The position numbers and the translations under genes are program-made. From positions 1 to 42,931 of the forward strand of contig NZ_QXMH01000004.1 in NCBI RefSeq assembly GCF_003568665.1: DNA of 42,931 bases. The letters are read 5' to 3'. Positions 18,037-27,651 of this stretch are shown here, one piece after another. This stretch comes from Chitinophaga alhagiae (GTDB taxonomy: Bacteria > Bacteroidota > Bacteroidia > Chitinophagales > Chitinophagaceae). Every line of letters begins with the position of its first letter. Position 1 is the first letter of the stretch. Under the pieces are notes generated by a model that saw only the letters and a program-made list of their open reading frames with translations, was not told where the DNA came from and made no database searches.

Positions 18037-18734
18037 CCATCCGCTGCCTCATAGTAGACGATGAACCACTGGCCCGCAAAGGCCTCCGGGAATACATAGC
18101 AGACATTCCCTTCCTGGAACTGGCGGGCGAATGCGATTCTCCCGTAAAAGCCCTGGCCACCCTGCAAACGCAGCCTGTAGACCTGCTGCTGCTGGACATA
18201 CAAATGCCCCGCATGACGGGCCTGGAGCTGCTCCGCTCCCTGCCCCGGCCGCCGCTGGTCATATTCACTACCGCCCATCCTGACTACGCCGTGGAAAGTT
18301 TTGAGCTGAACGTGCTGGATTACCTGCTCAAACCGGTCTCTTTCGAAAGGTTCATGAAAGCCGTCATGAAAGCCCGCGCCTACCTGGACGCGCAGCAGAA
18401 GAAAGATGCCAACTACTTTTTTATTAAATGCGATAACCGGCTGGAAAAGATCAATTATGAAGACATACTTTTTGTGGAAGCGCTGCAGAATTATGTGGCC
18501 ATCCACACGCCTGCCCGCAAGTTCACCACCTACCTCACCTTCAAAGGCGTGGAAGAATACCTGCCCCCGGAAAGGTTCGTGAAAGTACACAAGTCCTTTA
18601 TTGTGGCCCTTGACAAGATCACCAGCATTGACGGGAACGAGCTGGTGATAGGGCAGCATCATGTTCCCGTGAGCAGGAACCTGAAAGATGAAGTGATGGA
18701 AAAGATATTGAACAAGCGGTACCTGAAACGTTAG
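18033..18734 (+). CDS. LytTR-family response regulator
   Basis: 233 residues. Receiver domain with DDE at 9-11, phospho-acceptor Asp55 (LLLLDIQMP), Thr79/80 and Lys100 in YLLKPVSFERF. The LytTR DNA-binding domain covers about 128-230 (FFIKCDNRLEKINYEDILFV, ALQNYVAIH, RFVKVHKSFIVAL, VPVSRNLKDEV). It is translationally coupled to the preceding kinase. Its stop codon overlaps that of the convergent trhO by 4 bp. Target genes are not evident nearby. Confidence 0.95.
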   Translation: MTIRCLIVDDEPLARKGLREYIADIPFLELAGECDSPVKALATLQTQPVDLLLLDIQMPRMTGLELLRSLPRPPLVIFTTAHPDYAVESFELNVLDYLLKPVSFERFMKAVMKARAYLDAQQKKDANYFFIKCDNRLEKINYEDILFVEALQNYVAIHTPARKFTTYLTFKGVEEYLPPERFVKVHKSFIVALDKITSIDGNELVIGQHHVPVSRNLKDEVMEKILNKRYLKR

Positions 18735-19747
18735 GGCGTCCGCTTCCGCCGTTTGTTAAACAACATCAGCCCCTTGTCCACCCCTTTCCGCAGCTCCGCC
18801 TGTTTTTCCTCCGGCAGCGCCAGCACATCGGTACAGGCCTCGCTGCAGCACCCGTTGTATTTGGCCGCGCATTTTTCGCACTGGATGAAAAGAAGATGAC
18901 AGCCTTCGTTGGCGCAATTGGTATGCGTATCGCAAGGCGCGCCGCATTGGTGGCACTGGCTGATGATGTCTTCACTGATGCGTTCGCCGAGGCGCTCGTC
19001 AAACACAAAGTTCTTGCCGCGGAATTTGTTGGGCAACCCCTGTTCCCGGGCCTTGTTGGTGTATTCTATAATACCGCCTTCCAGGTGGAACACGTTCCTG
19101 AAACCCTGGTGCAGCATGTAGGCAGATGCTTTTTCGCAACGGATGCCGCCTGTGCAGTACATGATGATGTTCTTCTCCTTATGCCCCTGCATCATTTGCA
19201 CCGCCATGGGCAATTGCTCCCTGAACGTGGCGGAAGGTACCTCCAGCGCCTTGTCAAAGTGCCCCACTTCATACTCATAATGGTTGCGCATGTCTATGAT
19301 CACCGTATCGGGGTCTTCCGTCAGTTTGTTGAATGCTGCCGCATCTACGTAGCGGCCGCGTTTTTCCATGTCAAACGCGGGGTCTGTAATGCCGTCTGCC
19401 ACTATCTTGTCACGCACCTTGATCTTCAATACCCAGAAAGATTTGCCGTTGTCATCTACCGCAATATTGAGCCGGATGCCGTTCAGGAACGGAATGGTAT
19501 ACAACTGTTGCTTAAATGCCTCAAAGTGATGTTCGGGAACGCTGATCTGCGCATTGATACCTTCGTGCGCCACGTAAATGCGGCCAAAAACGCCCAGGGC
19601 GGAGAGAGAAATATACAGGCTGTCCCTGAATGCCTGCGGGTCTGCAATTTTGGCGTACTGGTAGAATGAAACCGTTACGCGTTGGAATGTTTCCGCTGCC
19701 AGCCGCTGCTTCAGCTCTGTGGCAGACAATCTGTTATGTAATACCAT
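18731..19747 (-). CDS. trhO: tRNA uridine-34 hydroxylase (rhodanese-domain, YceA family)
   Basis: 338 residues. An N-terminal ferredoxin-like domain (VTVSFYQYAKIADPQAFRDS, RIYVAHEGINAQIS) precedes a rhodanese domain (about 128-232; VIIDMRNHYEYEVGHF) with catalytic Cys198 in YCTGGIRCEKASAYM. The C-terminal tail is cysteine-rich, with ten Cys between 265 and 305, likely zinc-binding. The family makes 5-hydroxyuridine at tRNA position 34 in an oxygen-dependent, prephenate-independent way. Start ATG at 19747. It is convergent with the LytTR regulator and monocistronic. Confidence 0.95.
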   Translation of the reverse strand: MVLHNRLSATELKQRLAAETFQRVTVSFYQYAKIADPQAFRDSLYISLSALGVFGRIYVAHEGINAQISVPEHHFEAFKQQLYTIPFLNGIRLNIAVDDNGKSFWVLKIKVRDKIVADGITDPAFDMEKRGRYVDAAAFNKLTEDPDTVIIDMRNHYEYEVGHFDKALEVPSATFREQLPMAVQMMQGHKEKNIIMYCTGGIRCEKASAYMLHQGFRNVFHLEGGIIEYTNKAREQGLPNKFRGKNFVFDERLGERISEDIISQCHQCGAPCDTHTNCANEGCHLLFIQCEKCAAKYNGCCSEACTDVLALPEEKQAELRKGVDKGLMLFNKRRKRTP

Positions 19748-20043
19748 GTTTGAATTTTAAGGACGAACGCCGGTCGAACAAAATTCTGTTTATACTGCCT
19801 GCCAAATAGCCGTTTGGCAGAACGCCGCAAAGGTACGAAAAATCTTTTCCACATGGGCTACCCTTGTTTGCATGGCTGTTAATATATTGAAAACCACAAC
19901 AGATTATTCAATTCATTCATTTATAATGATTTTTCATGCATGTATGCGTTAAAAAGTATGGCACGATATTCGAAAAAGGGAGGGTATTGCAAGAGAAGGA
20001 CCCCGTGAGGACAGTACATTATTTAACCCTAAACAGAACCTAT
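19748..20043. other. Intergenic region upstream of trhO and small membrane-protein gene
   Basis: About 296 bases, AT-rich, between divergent genes, so promoters for both are expected here. An in-frame ATG at 19936 would extend the downstream small gene by 36 residues of unremarkable sequence. I see no RNA gene or clear operator. Confidence 0.5.
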
Positions 20044-20187
20044 ATGAATATTTACGCTTACTATTTTTTCGCAGTTGTATTAGGCCTTTGGGCGTACAGG
20101 CTCGCAGTGTATTTCTTTGGCGGGGAAAACAAGAACCCCAAAAGCTCGTCCGCCAGAAGCTACCGCAGAAGAATGGAACGTTCCTGA
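20044..20187 (+). CDS. Possible 47-residue membrane protein
   Basis: From ATG at 20044 the product is one hydrophobic helix (IYAYYFFAVVLGLWAYRLAV, followed by YFF) and then a basic, serine-rich tail (NPKSSSARSYRRRMERS). That is a plausible single-pass membrane microprotein with its positive end inside. The stop codon is 24 bp before a well-formed rightward terminator, which supports a real transcript. A longer form from 19936 is possible. There is no recognised family. It could also be a chance frame upstream of a regulatory RNA. Confidence 0.45.
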   Translation: MNIYAYYFFAVVLGLWAYRLAVYFFGGENKNPKSSSARSYRRRMERS

Positions 20188-20211
20188 CCAAAGATATCAA
20201 GGCAAGCAAAC

Positions 20212-20263
20212 GGGGCTAATCAAAAAGCATGCACAATGCTTTTGGGTCAGCCCCGGATTTTTT
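20212..20263 (+). terminator. Nested-hairpin terminator before sigma factor gene
   Basis: Outer arms GGGGCT (20212-20217) and AGCCCC (20249-20254) enclose an inner stem AAAAGCAT/ATGCTTTT with loop GCACA. GG A and then six T residues follow. It would end a rightward transcript and insulate the sigma-factor operon from upstream reading. Confidence 0.75.
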
Positions 20264-20400
20264 GTTGCATATATAATTCTCTTTTTCTACCTTAGACCCA
20301 AGGTAACTACTCCACGATTATGTTTACGCCGCAAAAAAGGCGTTTATCAACCAATAAGGGCCTGCAAACCTAAACTATCAAGATTCACAGGACCAGTACG

Positions 20401-21000
20401 ATGAAAACTGAACATTCTTACGATAGCTATACGGATAGTGAGCTGATCAGCCATGTAATACTAGACAATGAGCATGCGTTCAACGAGCTGTTTGCCCGTT
20501 ACCGCAACCGGCTGCTGGCGTACCTGATGAAAGTATGCAAGAGCCCGGAAACAGCGGAGGAAATTGTGCTGGACATTTTCGTGAAAATATGGAACGGCCG
20601 CGCCAGCATGCGCCAGGTAGAGAACCTGGAAGCCTTTCTCTTCACAGTAGCCCGCAACAAGGCGCTTGATTTCCTGCGGCAGGTGAAAAAGAGCCGGCGT
20701 AAACAGGAAGCCCTCTGGCAGCACATGCAGGAGCATGCGGCAGACGCGGCGGATAAAGCGCTTCTCCTGGAAAACCTGGAGGCCAGCATCCGCCATGCGG
20801 CGGCAGGGCTTTCTCCCCAGCGCAAAATGGTGTTCCTCCTCAGCCGGGACCATCACCTTACCTATGAACAGATCGCTGAAAAACTGCAGCTCTCTTCCAA
20901 TACCGTACGCAACCATCTTTCCGCGGCCCTGCAGGTGATCCGCTCCCATATTTCCCCCGGCCTGGATGTGATCGTGCTCTGCATGCTGCTCACCCGGTAA
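20401..21000 (+). CDS. ECF RNA polymerase sigma factor (Bacteroidota FecI-like)
   Basis: 199 residues. Region 2 spans about 20-95 (AFNELFARYRNRLLAYLMKV, ETAEEIVLDIFVKIW, LEAFLFTVARNKALDFLR). Region 4 spans about 130-190, with the helix-turn-helix LTYEQIAEKLQLSSNTVRNH at 153-172. It lacks regions 1.1 and 3, as ECF factors do. A short hydrophobic tail (LDVIVLCMLL) ends the protein. The FecR gene begins 53 bp downstream, then SusC/SusD and a sulfatase. By analogy with FecIR systems it drives transcription of this locus when released from FecR. Confidence 0.95.
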   Translation: MKTEHSYDSYTDSELISHVILDNEHAFNELFARYRNRLLAYLMKVCKSPETAEEIVLDIFVKIWNGRASMRQVENLEAFLFTVARNKALDFLRQVKKSRRKQEALWQHMQEHAADAADKALLLENLEASIRHAAAGLSPQRKMVFLLSRDHHLTYEQIAEKLQLSSNTVRNHLSAALQVIRSHISPGLDVIVLCMLLTR

Positions 21001-21053
21001 AAAAAATTTCCCCGCCCATTAGTACACCCTTCTTTTTTTAACGTCTCTCTGTT

Positions 21054-22223
21054 ATGGAACAAAACGCATCACAGCGCCAGGACTATCTTTTTCAACGGTA
21101 TTTGCAGGATACCATTACTGAAGAAGAGTATGCCGAGCTTTGGGAGCTGCTGCAGCACCGGGAACAGGAAGATGTTCTCACCGGCCGCCTGCAGGAGCTT
21201 TGGGAAGCAGCGCGCCATGCGCCGCCTTTACTCAGCCACGGGCAATGGGCGGAAAAGTTCCGGAAGGCCAAAGCCGCCAGGCCCGCCGCCGCCTGGCGCC
21301 GTTTATTGCCGCGCGTAGCCGCGGCGGTATTGGTACTCTGCGTGGCCACGGGCGCATATTTTGCCCTGCGGCAAAAGCCGGCCCAGGCCCCGGCCCTGGC
21401 TGCACAGCAGCCGCATAAAAAAGACCTGCCGCCGGGTGGCAACAAAGCCATTCTGACGCTGGGAGACGGTACTGAACTGGTGCTGGACAGCGCGGCCAAC
21501 GGCCAGGTAGGCACGCAGGGCAATATCAGCATCGTAAAGCTGGACAGCGGCCGGCTGGCCTACCGCGCATCGGGCGGCCATACCGGGGAAGTGGTGTATA
21601 ACACGCTCACCACGCCGCGGGGCGGCCAGTTCCAGCTGCTGCTGCCAGACGGTAGCCGCGCATGGCTCAACGCCGGCTCTTCCATCCGCTTCCCTAACGT
21701 ATTTACAGGCAGGGAACGCAAGGTAGATGTAGTGGGCGAAGTATACTTCGAAGTAGCGGCAGACGCACAAAAGCCTTTTATTGTACAGGCCGCCGGCACA
21801 CGCATAGACGTGCTCGGCACCAGCTTCAACGTACAAGCGTATGAAAACGGAAGCATGGCCACTACCCTGCTCACCGGCAGCGTAAGGGTCACCAGGAACG
21901 GCGCTTCCCTTACCCTCAAACCTTCCCAGCAGGCGCTGGCCACCGGCAGCGGAGAACTGCAGCTGGTGCGTAATGCCGACCTGGACCAGGTGATGGCCTG
22001 GAAAAACGGCGTGTTCTGGCTCAATGGCACGGACATGGCCTCGCTGGCCAGGCAGCTCTCCCTGTGGTATGATGTAGAAATTGTTATTAGGGGAAATATT
22101 TCACAACGTTTTACTGGTACTATTCCACGCAATGTAAAAGCGTCCAGGGTGTTTGACGTGCTGCAGGAAACAGGCAGCCTGCACTACACCATTGAAGACG
22201 GCCGCATTATTGTTTCACCGTAG
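21054..22223 (+). CDS. FecR-family anti-sigma factor
   Basis: 389 residues. The cytoplasmic N-terminal part (1-86) should bind the sigma factor. A membrane helix lies near 87-106 (AAAVLVLCVATGAYFAL). The FecR domain (about 130-235) shows LPDGSRAWLNAGSSIRFPN and VDVVGEVYFEVA, and ends with VLGTSFNVQAYENGSMATTL. A DUF4974 domain (about 315-389) follows, with WLNGTDMASLARQLSLWYDV and TGSLHYTIEDGRIIV; it resembles the STN fold and is thought to take part in signal relay. It lies between the sigma factor and the STN-bearing SusC gene, which is the standard order of trans-envelope signalling loci. Confidence 0.96.
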   Translation: MEQNASQRQDYLFQRYLQDTITEEEYAELWELLQHREQEDVLTGRLQELWEAARHAPPLLSHGQWAEKFRKAKAARPAAAWRRLLPRVAAAVLVLCVATGAYFALRQKPAQAPALAAQQPHKKDLPPGGNKAILTLGDGTELVLDSAANGQVGTQGNISIVKLDSGRLAYRASGGHTGEVVYNTLTTPRGGQFQLLLPDGSRAWLNAGSSIRFPNVFTGRERKVDVVGEVYFEVAADAQKPFIVQAAGTRIDVLGTSFNVQAYENGSMATTLLTGSVRVTRNGASLTLKPSQQALATGSGELQLVRNADLDQVMAWKNGVFWLNGTDMASLARQLSLWYDVEIVIRGNISQRFTGTIPRNVKASRVFDVLQETGSLHYTIEDGRIIVSP

Positions 22224-22259
22224 ATGATCCCTCATTCGTTACCAATTAAAGTATGATGT

Positions 22260-25200
22260 ATGTTTGAAAATTCATTTTTCAAAAGCGCCGCCATGCTGCT
22301 AAGGTCCGCTGTGCTTAGCCTGCTGGCCGTATGCCTGCTGTCCGGCACCGTTTCTTACGGGCAAAAGGTCAGCATTTCACAGAAAAACATGCCGCTGGCG
22401 GAAGTGCTGAAAAAGATCAGGGAACAAACCGGGTACAACTTCGTTTTCCCCAGCAACGCGCTGGAAAAAGCAGTACCGGTTACCCTCGATGTAAAGAACG
22501 GGGACCTGGAGCAGGTGCTCCAAACGGTCTTCGCGGCGCAACCGCTTACCTATTCCATTACAGACAAGATCATCATTGTAAAACCCCGCAAAGCGCCGGC
22601 GGCAACCACTGCGCCGGCAGCGCAGCCCACCCAGGTAACCGGCCTGGTAACTGATGAAGACGGCACCCCGCTGGCCGGCGTTACCGTGCGCATCCAGGGC
22701 AGTCCGCAGGGTACTACCACCGCGCCCAACGGCACCTTTTCCCTGCGTGCGGAGCCCAACGCGGTGCTGGAATTTTCCTTCATCGGGTTTGAAACGCAGC
22801 AGGTAACGCTGCAGGGCAAAACGCATGTGGAGATAAAACTGAAAGAAAAAGCAGCCGGCCTCAATGAGCTGGTGGTAGTGGGGTACGGCACCGCCAAAAA
22901 GAAAGACCTTACCGGCTCCATCACCAGCGTTGACGCTGAAAAATACAATACACAGGCCGCCACCAACCTTACGGAATACTTCAGCGGCACAATAGCCGGC
23001 CTCAGCTCCAACCAGGGCACCTCGGCCCAGGGCGGCGGCTCGCTGGAGATCAGGGGTGTCAACTCCATGCAAGGCCAAACCTCTCCGCTCATTGTGCTGG
23101 ACGGGGTGATCTATAACGGCAACCTGCGGGACATCAGCCCATCGGACGTAGCCACCATAGACGTGCTGAAAGATGCCAGCGCCGCGGCCGTATACGGTTC
23201 CCGCGCCGCCAATGGCGTTATCATCGTTACCACCAAAAAAGGCGCCACCGGCCTGCCGGTGATCAACTTCTCCGCCACGGTAGGTTATGCGGAAGCGGCC
23301 AACGATTACAAGCCGCTGGGCCCACAGGGCTATCTTCAGTTCCGTAAAGACCTGTTCGACATTGTAAAGCCGCAGCACCCTTATTATTACGCCAGCCCCT
23401 TCAACCTGCCAGACAGCGTGTCTCTTGACCAGTGGCGCGGCTTCAGCAACAACCCCAACGCTAACGATACCATGGAATGGCTGGGCCGCCTCAACCTCAA
23501 CGCCACGGAAATACAGAACTACCTGGCCGGAAGAACTACCAACTGGTACGATGAGGTGATGCAGAAAGGCCTGCGCGAGAATTATGACATCAGCGTTTCT
23601 GGCGGCGCGCCCAAGATCAACTACTATTTTTCTACCGGCTATACCCGCAACAAAGGCATTATCAGGGGCGATGAAGTGAAGATCTTCCGCACCCGCCTCA
23701 ACCTGGACGCGCGCGTGGCGGACTTTATCAGGATCGGCCTCAACTCCCAGTTCTCCGGGGCAGACAACAGCGCCGTTCCGGTGAACAACGACAACCTGGA
23801 CGATTTCAGTCCCTACGGCAGCATGTACAACGCAGACGGCACCCTCAAGTTCAACCCGCAGGATGACGCCCTCTTCCGCAACCCCTTCCTGGACAACCGG
23901 TACAAAGACCAGTTCAATAAGACCAACGCCCTGTTTGCCACGCTCTACAGCGAAATAACGCTGCCCTTCGGGTTCAGCTACCGCATTTCGTTCCAGAACA
24001 GGCTGGCCAACACGCGCGATTACCAGTTCTGGCCTTCCAATACGCCCACCGGCGGCATCAGCCATACCAATGGCTATGGCACAAGGGAAGACGAGAATAC
24101 CTATGAATGGATGGTAGACAACATTCTCCGCTGGAACAAAACATTCGGACGCCATTCCTTTAATGTTACGCTGCTGGCCAACGCTGAAAAACTGCAACGG
24201 TGGAACTCCCGGCAAACCAACGAGAACTTCCAGCCTAACAGCAACCTCTCCTGGCACGGCCTGCAGTTCGGGAGCAATCCCACCCTCACCAATAATGACA
24301 TGGTACAGACCGGTGATGCGCTGATGGCCCGCCTCAATTATTCTCTCAAAGACAAATACCTGCTTACCGCATCGTGGCGCAGAGACGGTTTTTCCGCCTT
24401 CGGGCAGATGCACCCCCGTGCCGACTTCCCTGCTGTGGCGCTGGGCTGGCGTATTTCAGACGAGCCGTTCTTTAAGGCAAAATGGGTAGACCAGCTGAAA
24501 CTGCGCGCCAGCTGGGGTGTAAACGGGAACCGTGCTGTAGGTACGTACGCCGCCCTCTCCAATCTTGACCGCAATGTGTATTCAGACGGCAGCCTGGTGC
24601 TCACCGGTGTTACCAACGCTTCTATGGCCAATCCCAACCTCAAATGGGAACAAACCGAATCCTGGAACGCCGGGGTTGACCTCACAGCGTTCAGCAACAG
24701 GGTGAACGTTACGCTCGATGTGTACCGCTCCTTCACCAACGACCTGCTGCTCAACCGCTCGCTGCCCATCATCACCGGTTATGCCAGCATGAACACCAAC
24801 CTGGGCCAGCTCTCCAACAAAGGGCTGGAGCTGAACCTCAGCACGCACAACGTTGACAACAAACGCCTCTCCTGGCGCTCCACCTTCACCCTCACCGCCA
24901 ACCGCAACAAGATAGAAAAGCTCTGGGGCGATTATGAGACCCGCATCATCAACGGTAAAGAAGTAACCCGCGAAGTACCGGACTATGCCAACGGCTGGTT
25001 CCCCGGCCAGTCTATAGACCGCATCTGGGCGTATGACATTGCGGGCATCTGGCAGCAGTCTGAGATCAACGCGGCCAAAAAGTACGGCCTGGCGCCGGGA
25101 GACTTCCGCGCCCGCGATGTGAACGGAGACAGCGCCTACCGCCAGTTTGACGACAAGGTATTTCTCGGCTACACCACCCCGCGTTACCAGCTCGGCTTCC

Positions 25201-25631
25201 GGAACGATTTTACCATTCTCAAAAACATAGAGGTAATGGTGTTCTTCCGCGCAGACCTGGGCCAGTACGGCGCAAGAGGTGACTTTAACCGCTCCGGCTC
25301 CAATGTGTATGACCGGAGCAACGCCTGGGACCTGCCCTACTGGAGCAAAACCAATCCCTCCAGCCGTTACCCGCGCCTGAACGTGAACACCATTGCGTAC
25401 GAAGGGGGCATTGTGATGTACGAGTCTGCCGCCTTCCTGCGGTTGCAAGACCTGTCTGTGGCCTACAACTTCCCGAAGGCTTTGCTGGCGCCGGTGAAGC
25501 TGTCTGCCCTGAAAGTATTTGCCAGCGCGCGCAACCTGCTCACCGTCACCAAATGGACAGGCTGGGACCCGGAGTCACGCAACAACGCCATGCCGCGCAT
25601 CTTCTCCGTGGGTTTAAATACAACGCTGTAA
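22260..25631 (+). CDS. SusC/RagA TonB-linked outer-membrane transporter with STN domain
   Basis: 1123 residues. After a signal peptide (ending near VSYGQ) comes the STN domain (about 36-110: VSISQKNMPLAEVLKKIREQ, ITDKIIIVKP), then a CarboxypepD_reg domain (about 124-195). The plug carries the SusC signatures LNELVVVGYGTAKKKDLTGS, SLEIRGVNSM and IDVLKDASAAAVYGSRAANG. The remainder is the barrel, ending FSVGLNTTL. It imports a bulky ligand with its SusD partner, powered by TonB. The STN domain means ligand binding can be reported to FecR, matching the upstream sigma/FecR pair. The ligand is unknown; the sulfatase points to a sulfated glycan or other sulfate ester. Confidence 0.97.
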   Translation: MFENSFFKSAAMLLRSAVLSLLAVCLLSGTVSYGQKVSISQKNMPLAEVLKKIREQTGYNFVFPSNALEKAVPVTLDVKNGDLEQVLQTVFAAQPLTYSITDKIIIVKPRKAPAATTAPAAQPTQVTGLVTDEDGTPLAGVTVRIQGSPQGTTTAPNGTFSLRAEPNAVLEFSFIGFETQQVTLQGKTHVEIKLKEKAAGLNELVVVGYGTAKKKDLTGSITSVDAEKYNTQAATNLTEYFSGTIAGLSSNQGTSAQGGGSLEIRGVNSMQGQTSPLIVLDGVIYNGNLRDISPSDVATIDVLKDASAAAVYGSRAANGVIIVTTKKGATGLPVINFSATVGYAEAANDYKPLGPQGYLQFRKDLFDIVKPQHPYYYASPFNLPDSVSLDQWRGFSNNPNANDTMEWLGRLNLNATEIQNYLAGRTTNWYDEVMQKGLRENYDISVSGGAPKINYYFSTGYTRNKGIIRGDEVKIFRTRLNLDARVADFIRIGLNSQFSGADNSAVPVNNDNLDDFSPYGSMYNADGTLKFNPQDDALFRNPFLDNRYKDQFNKTNALFATLYSEITLPFGFSYRISFQNRLANTRDYQFWPSNTPTGGISHTNGYGTREDENTYEWMVDNILRWNKTFGRHSFNVTLLANAEKLQRWNSRQTNENFQPNSNLSWHGLQFGSNPTLTNNDMVQTGDALMARLNYSLKDKYLLTASWRRDGFSAFGQMHPRADFPAVALGWRISDEPFFKAKWVDQLKLRASWGVNGNRAVGTYAALSNLDRNVYSDGSLVLTGVTNASMANPNLKWEQTESWNAGVDLTAFSNRVNVTLDVYRSFTNDLLLNRSLPIITGYASMNTNLGQLSNKGLELNLSTHNVDNKRLSWRSTFTLTANRNKIEKLWGDYETRIINGKEVTREVPDYANGWFPGQSIDRIWAYDIAGIWQQSEINAAKKYGLAPGDFRARDVNGDSAYRQFDDKVFLGYTTPRYQLGFRNDFTILKNIEVMVFFRADLGQYGARGDFNRSGSNVYDRSNAWDLPYWSKTNPSSRYPRLNVNTIAYEGGIVMYESAAFLRLQDLSVAYNFPKALLAPVKLSALKVFASARNLLTVTKWTGWDPESRNNAMPRIFSVGLNTTL

Positions 25632-25789
25632 AGCATGCTTAACATTAAATGTGGAAAAATGAAACCGAGCATGATACATTTTATCACACAGGGCCATGTT
25701 AGTGCGAGATTTATCTCGGGCATGTTTAAATCTTATTTGCCTCGATGCATCTTCGATGTCATCTGGCCCGTAAAAATAAATATTAACAG
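25632..25789 (+). other. susC-susD intercistronic region with small hairpin
   Basis: A 158-bp gap, longer than usual between susC and susD. It contains the short inverted repeat CGAGA-TTTA-TCTCG near 25709-25722, and the sequence CATGTTTAAATCTTATTTGCC further on. No T run follows the hairpin, so it is not a clear terminator. It could tune the transcript ratio of the two genes. Confidence 0.4.
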
Positions 25790-27547
25790 ATGAAACTCTT
25801 CAAACATATACTACTGCCGGTTATTTGCAGCGTGCTGCTGCTCTCGTGCTCCAAAGACTGGCTGAAGCCAAAGCCGCTGTCTTTCTTTGCGCCGGAAAAC
25901 CTGCTCATAGATAAAAAGGGCTACGAGGCCTTTATGATCACGCTCCGCAAAAACCTGCGCAACTCCTTTTACGGAGAGCTGCATACCGTGGTATCTGAAG
26001 GCGTGTTCTCCGAACTGGGCGCCGCCGGGCCGCTGAACAACAACGGCATCCGCAACATGGACCTGCAGGTAACGCCCAGCGCGGACGGCAACTACTCTGT
26101 GCTGGACAACTATGAATGGAGCTACCGCCCCATCCGTGTAGCCAACACCGTTATTACACGCATAGACGCCATTACCTGGGCCAGCGAACAAGACCGTAAC
26201 ACCATACTGGCGGAGGCCTATTTTCACCGCTCCTACTGGTATTACCTGCTGGTGCATGAGTATGGCGATGTGCCTTTTATTGGCCAGGAGCTGACCACGC
26301 CCCGGCTGGATTTCAAAACGCACGCCCGCACCACCATTCTGCAAAAGCTCACGGAAAACATGGAGTTTGCCGTGCAGTGGCTGCCGGAAACCACCGTGCC
26401 CGGCGCGCCTTCCAAAGCCGCCGGCCTTCACCTGCTCACCAAGATCTACCTGGCCACCGGCAATTTTGAAAAGGCCGTTACCACCGCCACCGCCATCATA
26501 GACGGAAAACATAAACTGGTGCAGGCCCGTTTCGGCATAGACGCATCCAAGCCGTACCGCAACTACATCTGGGACCTGCACCGCCCGCCCAATATTCACA
26601 CCGCCGCCAACACGGAGACCATACTGGGCACTATAGACCGCTTTGAGCTGCCGCAAGACGCCCGCACCAGCGGCACCTTTACCATGCGCAACTACACGCC
26701 CACCTGGTGGACGCGCGTGCTGGACAGCCGGGGCGCCAACGGCACGGTAGACAATGGCCTCCAGTATGACAGCCTGGGCCGCGGCAACGCCAACCTCCGC
26801 CCGTCCAACTACTACCAGTACGAGCTGTGGACAGACCCGAACGACCTCCGCCGCCTGGACGGGAACTGGATATTCAAGGAAGAGCTGAAATACAACAATC
26901 CCCGTTCCGTAGACGTAGGCAAACCCATAGACCCCAACCGGCTGCGGGCAAAGGCAGACACCTTCCAGCATTATTTTTCTTTCCCCTATTACATTGCCTA
27001 CGTGCCGCAGGGCGGCGCCGGGCAGGTGCCCAACGGCGGCAACGGGGACTGGTACATTTACCGCCTGGCGGAAACCTACCTGCTGCGCGCGGAAGCCTAT
27101 TACTGGCTCAAAAACTACGGCGCCGCCGCGGAAGACATCAACGCCATCCGCAGGCGGGTAAAAGCCCAGGAGATCACCGCGGCAGACGTTACCATCGAGT
27201 ACATCCTGGACGAGCGCGCCAGGGAGCTGTATGCCGAAGAGTTCCGCAAATCCGAATTGACCAGGATTTCCTATATTATGGCCACAAACAACCTCAACGG
27301 GTACACGCTGGCAAACTTCAGCACCAAAAATTACTGGTATGACAGGGTGATGGCCAAAAACAACTTCTACCAAAGCCACCTGAAATGGGGCGAGAACGAA
27401 TGCCGCATCAGCCCGCACCATGTATTGTGGCCGGTGCCGGCGGAAGTGATCAACACCAATACGCTCGGCGTCATCAACCAGAACATGGGTTACCCCGGCG
27501 CTGAAAAGAACCAGCCGCCGCTGACGGAGATCACGGAGAACGATTGA
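25790..27547 (+). CDS. SusD/RagB-family surface lipoprotein
   Basis: 585 residues. The leader MKLFKHILLPVICSVLLLSC gives lipidated Cys20. The SusD fold is helical with TPR-like pairs: EWSYRPIRVANTVITRID, ILAEAYFHRSYWYYLLVHEY, GLHLLTKIYLATGNFEKAVT, and the C-terminal RLAETYLLRAEAYYWLKNYG, AAEDINAIRRRV and ILDERARELYAEEFRKSELT. These are hallmark SusD/RagB blocks. It caps the SusC barrel and binds the ligand outside the cell. The gene follows susC and precedes the sulfatase in one direction. Unlike starch-type loci, no glycan-binding SusE/F-like gene follows. Confidence 0.96.
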   Translation: MKLFKHILLPVICSVLLLSCSKDWLKPKPLSFFAPENLLIDKKGYEAFMITLRKNLRNSFYGELHTVVSEGVFSELGAAGPLNNNGIRNMDLQVTPSADGNYSVLDNYEWSYRPIRVANTVITRIDAITWASEQDRNTILAEAYFHRSYWYYLLVHEYGDVPFIGQELTTPRLDFKTHARTTILQKLTENMEFAVQWLPETTVPGAPSKAAGLHLLTKIYLATGNFEKAVTTATAIIDGKHKLVQARFGIDASKPYRNYIWDLHRPPNIHTAANTETILGTIDRFELPQDARTSGTFTMRNYTPTWWTRVLDSRGANGTVDNGLQYDSLGRGNANLRPSNYYQYELWTDPNDLRRLDGNWIFKEELKYNNPRSVDVGKPIDPNRLRAKADTFQHYFSFPYYIAYVPQGGAGQVPNGGNGDWYIYRLAETYLLRAEAYYWLKNYGAAAEDINAIRRRVKAQEITAADVTIEYILDERARELYAEEFRKSELTRISYIMATNNLNGYTLANFSTKNYWYDRVMAKNNFYQSHLKWGENECRISPHHVLWPVPAEVINTNTLGVINQNMGYPGAEKNQPPLTEITEND

Positions 27548-27629
27548 ACATGCTGCGGGTAAAAATGCGGTAACAATGGCCCAATACACCATTGCGGCAT
27601 CAACACCGGCGCAGCGAATGATCATATAA

Positions 27630-27651
27630 GCCCGCTGGCGCGTCAGCGGGC
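27630..27651 (+). other. Intercistronic hairpin between susD and sulfatase genes
   Basis: Perfect 8-bp stem GCCCGCTG/CAGCGGGC with loop GCGCGT. It is followed by a CAA-rich leader (CCAACACAACAACAACAACA) just before the sulfatase ATG, and not by T residues. It may protect or partition the mRNA rather than terminate it; the unstructured CAA tract could help ribosome access. Confidence 0.55.

Noticed and set aside
20117..20404. 95-codon rightward frame
   Set aside because: It reads through the terminator hairpin at 20212-20263 and into the sigma-factor start; not plausible as a gene.
22377..24413. 678-codon leftward frame inside susC
   Set aside because: Shadow of the susC gene caused by GC-rich codon use; the same holds for the 651-codon frame opposite susD.
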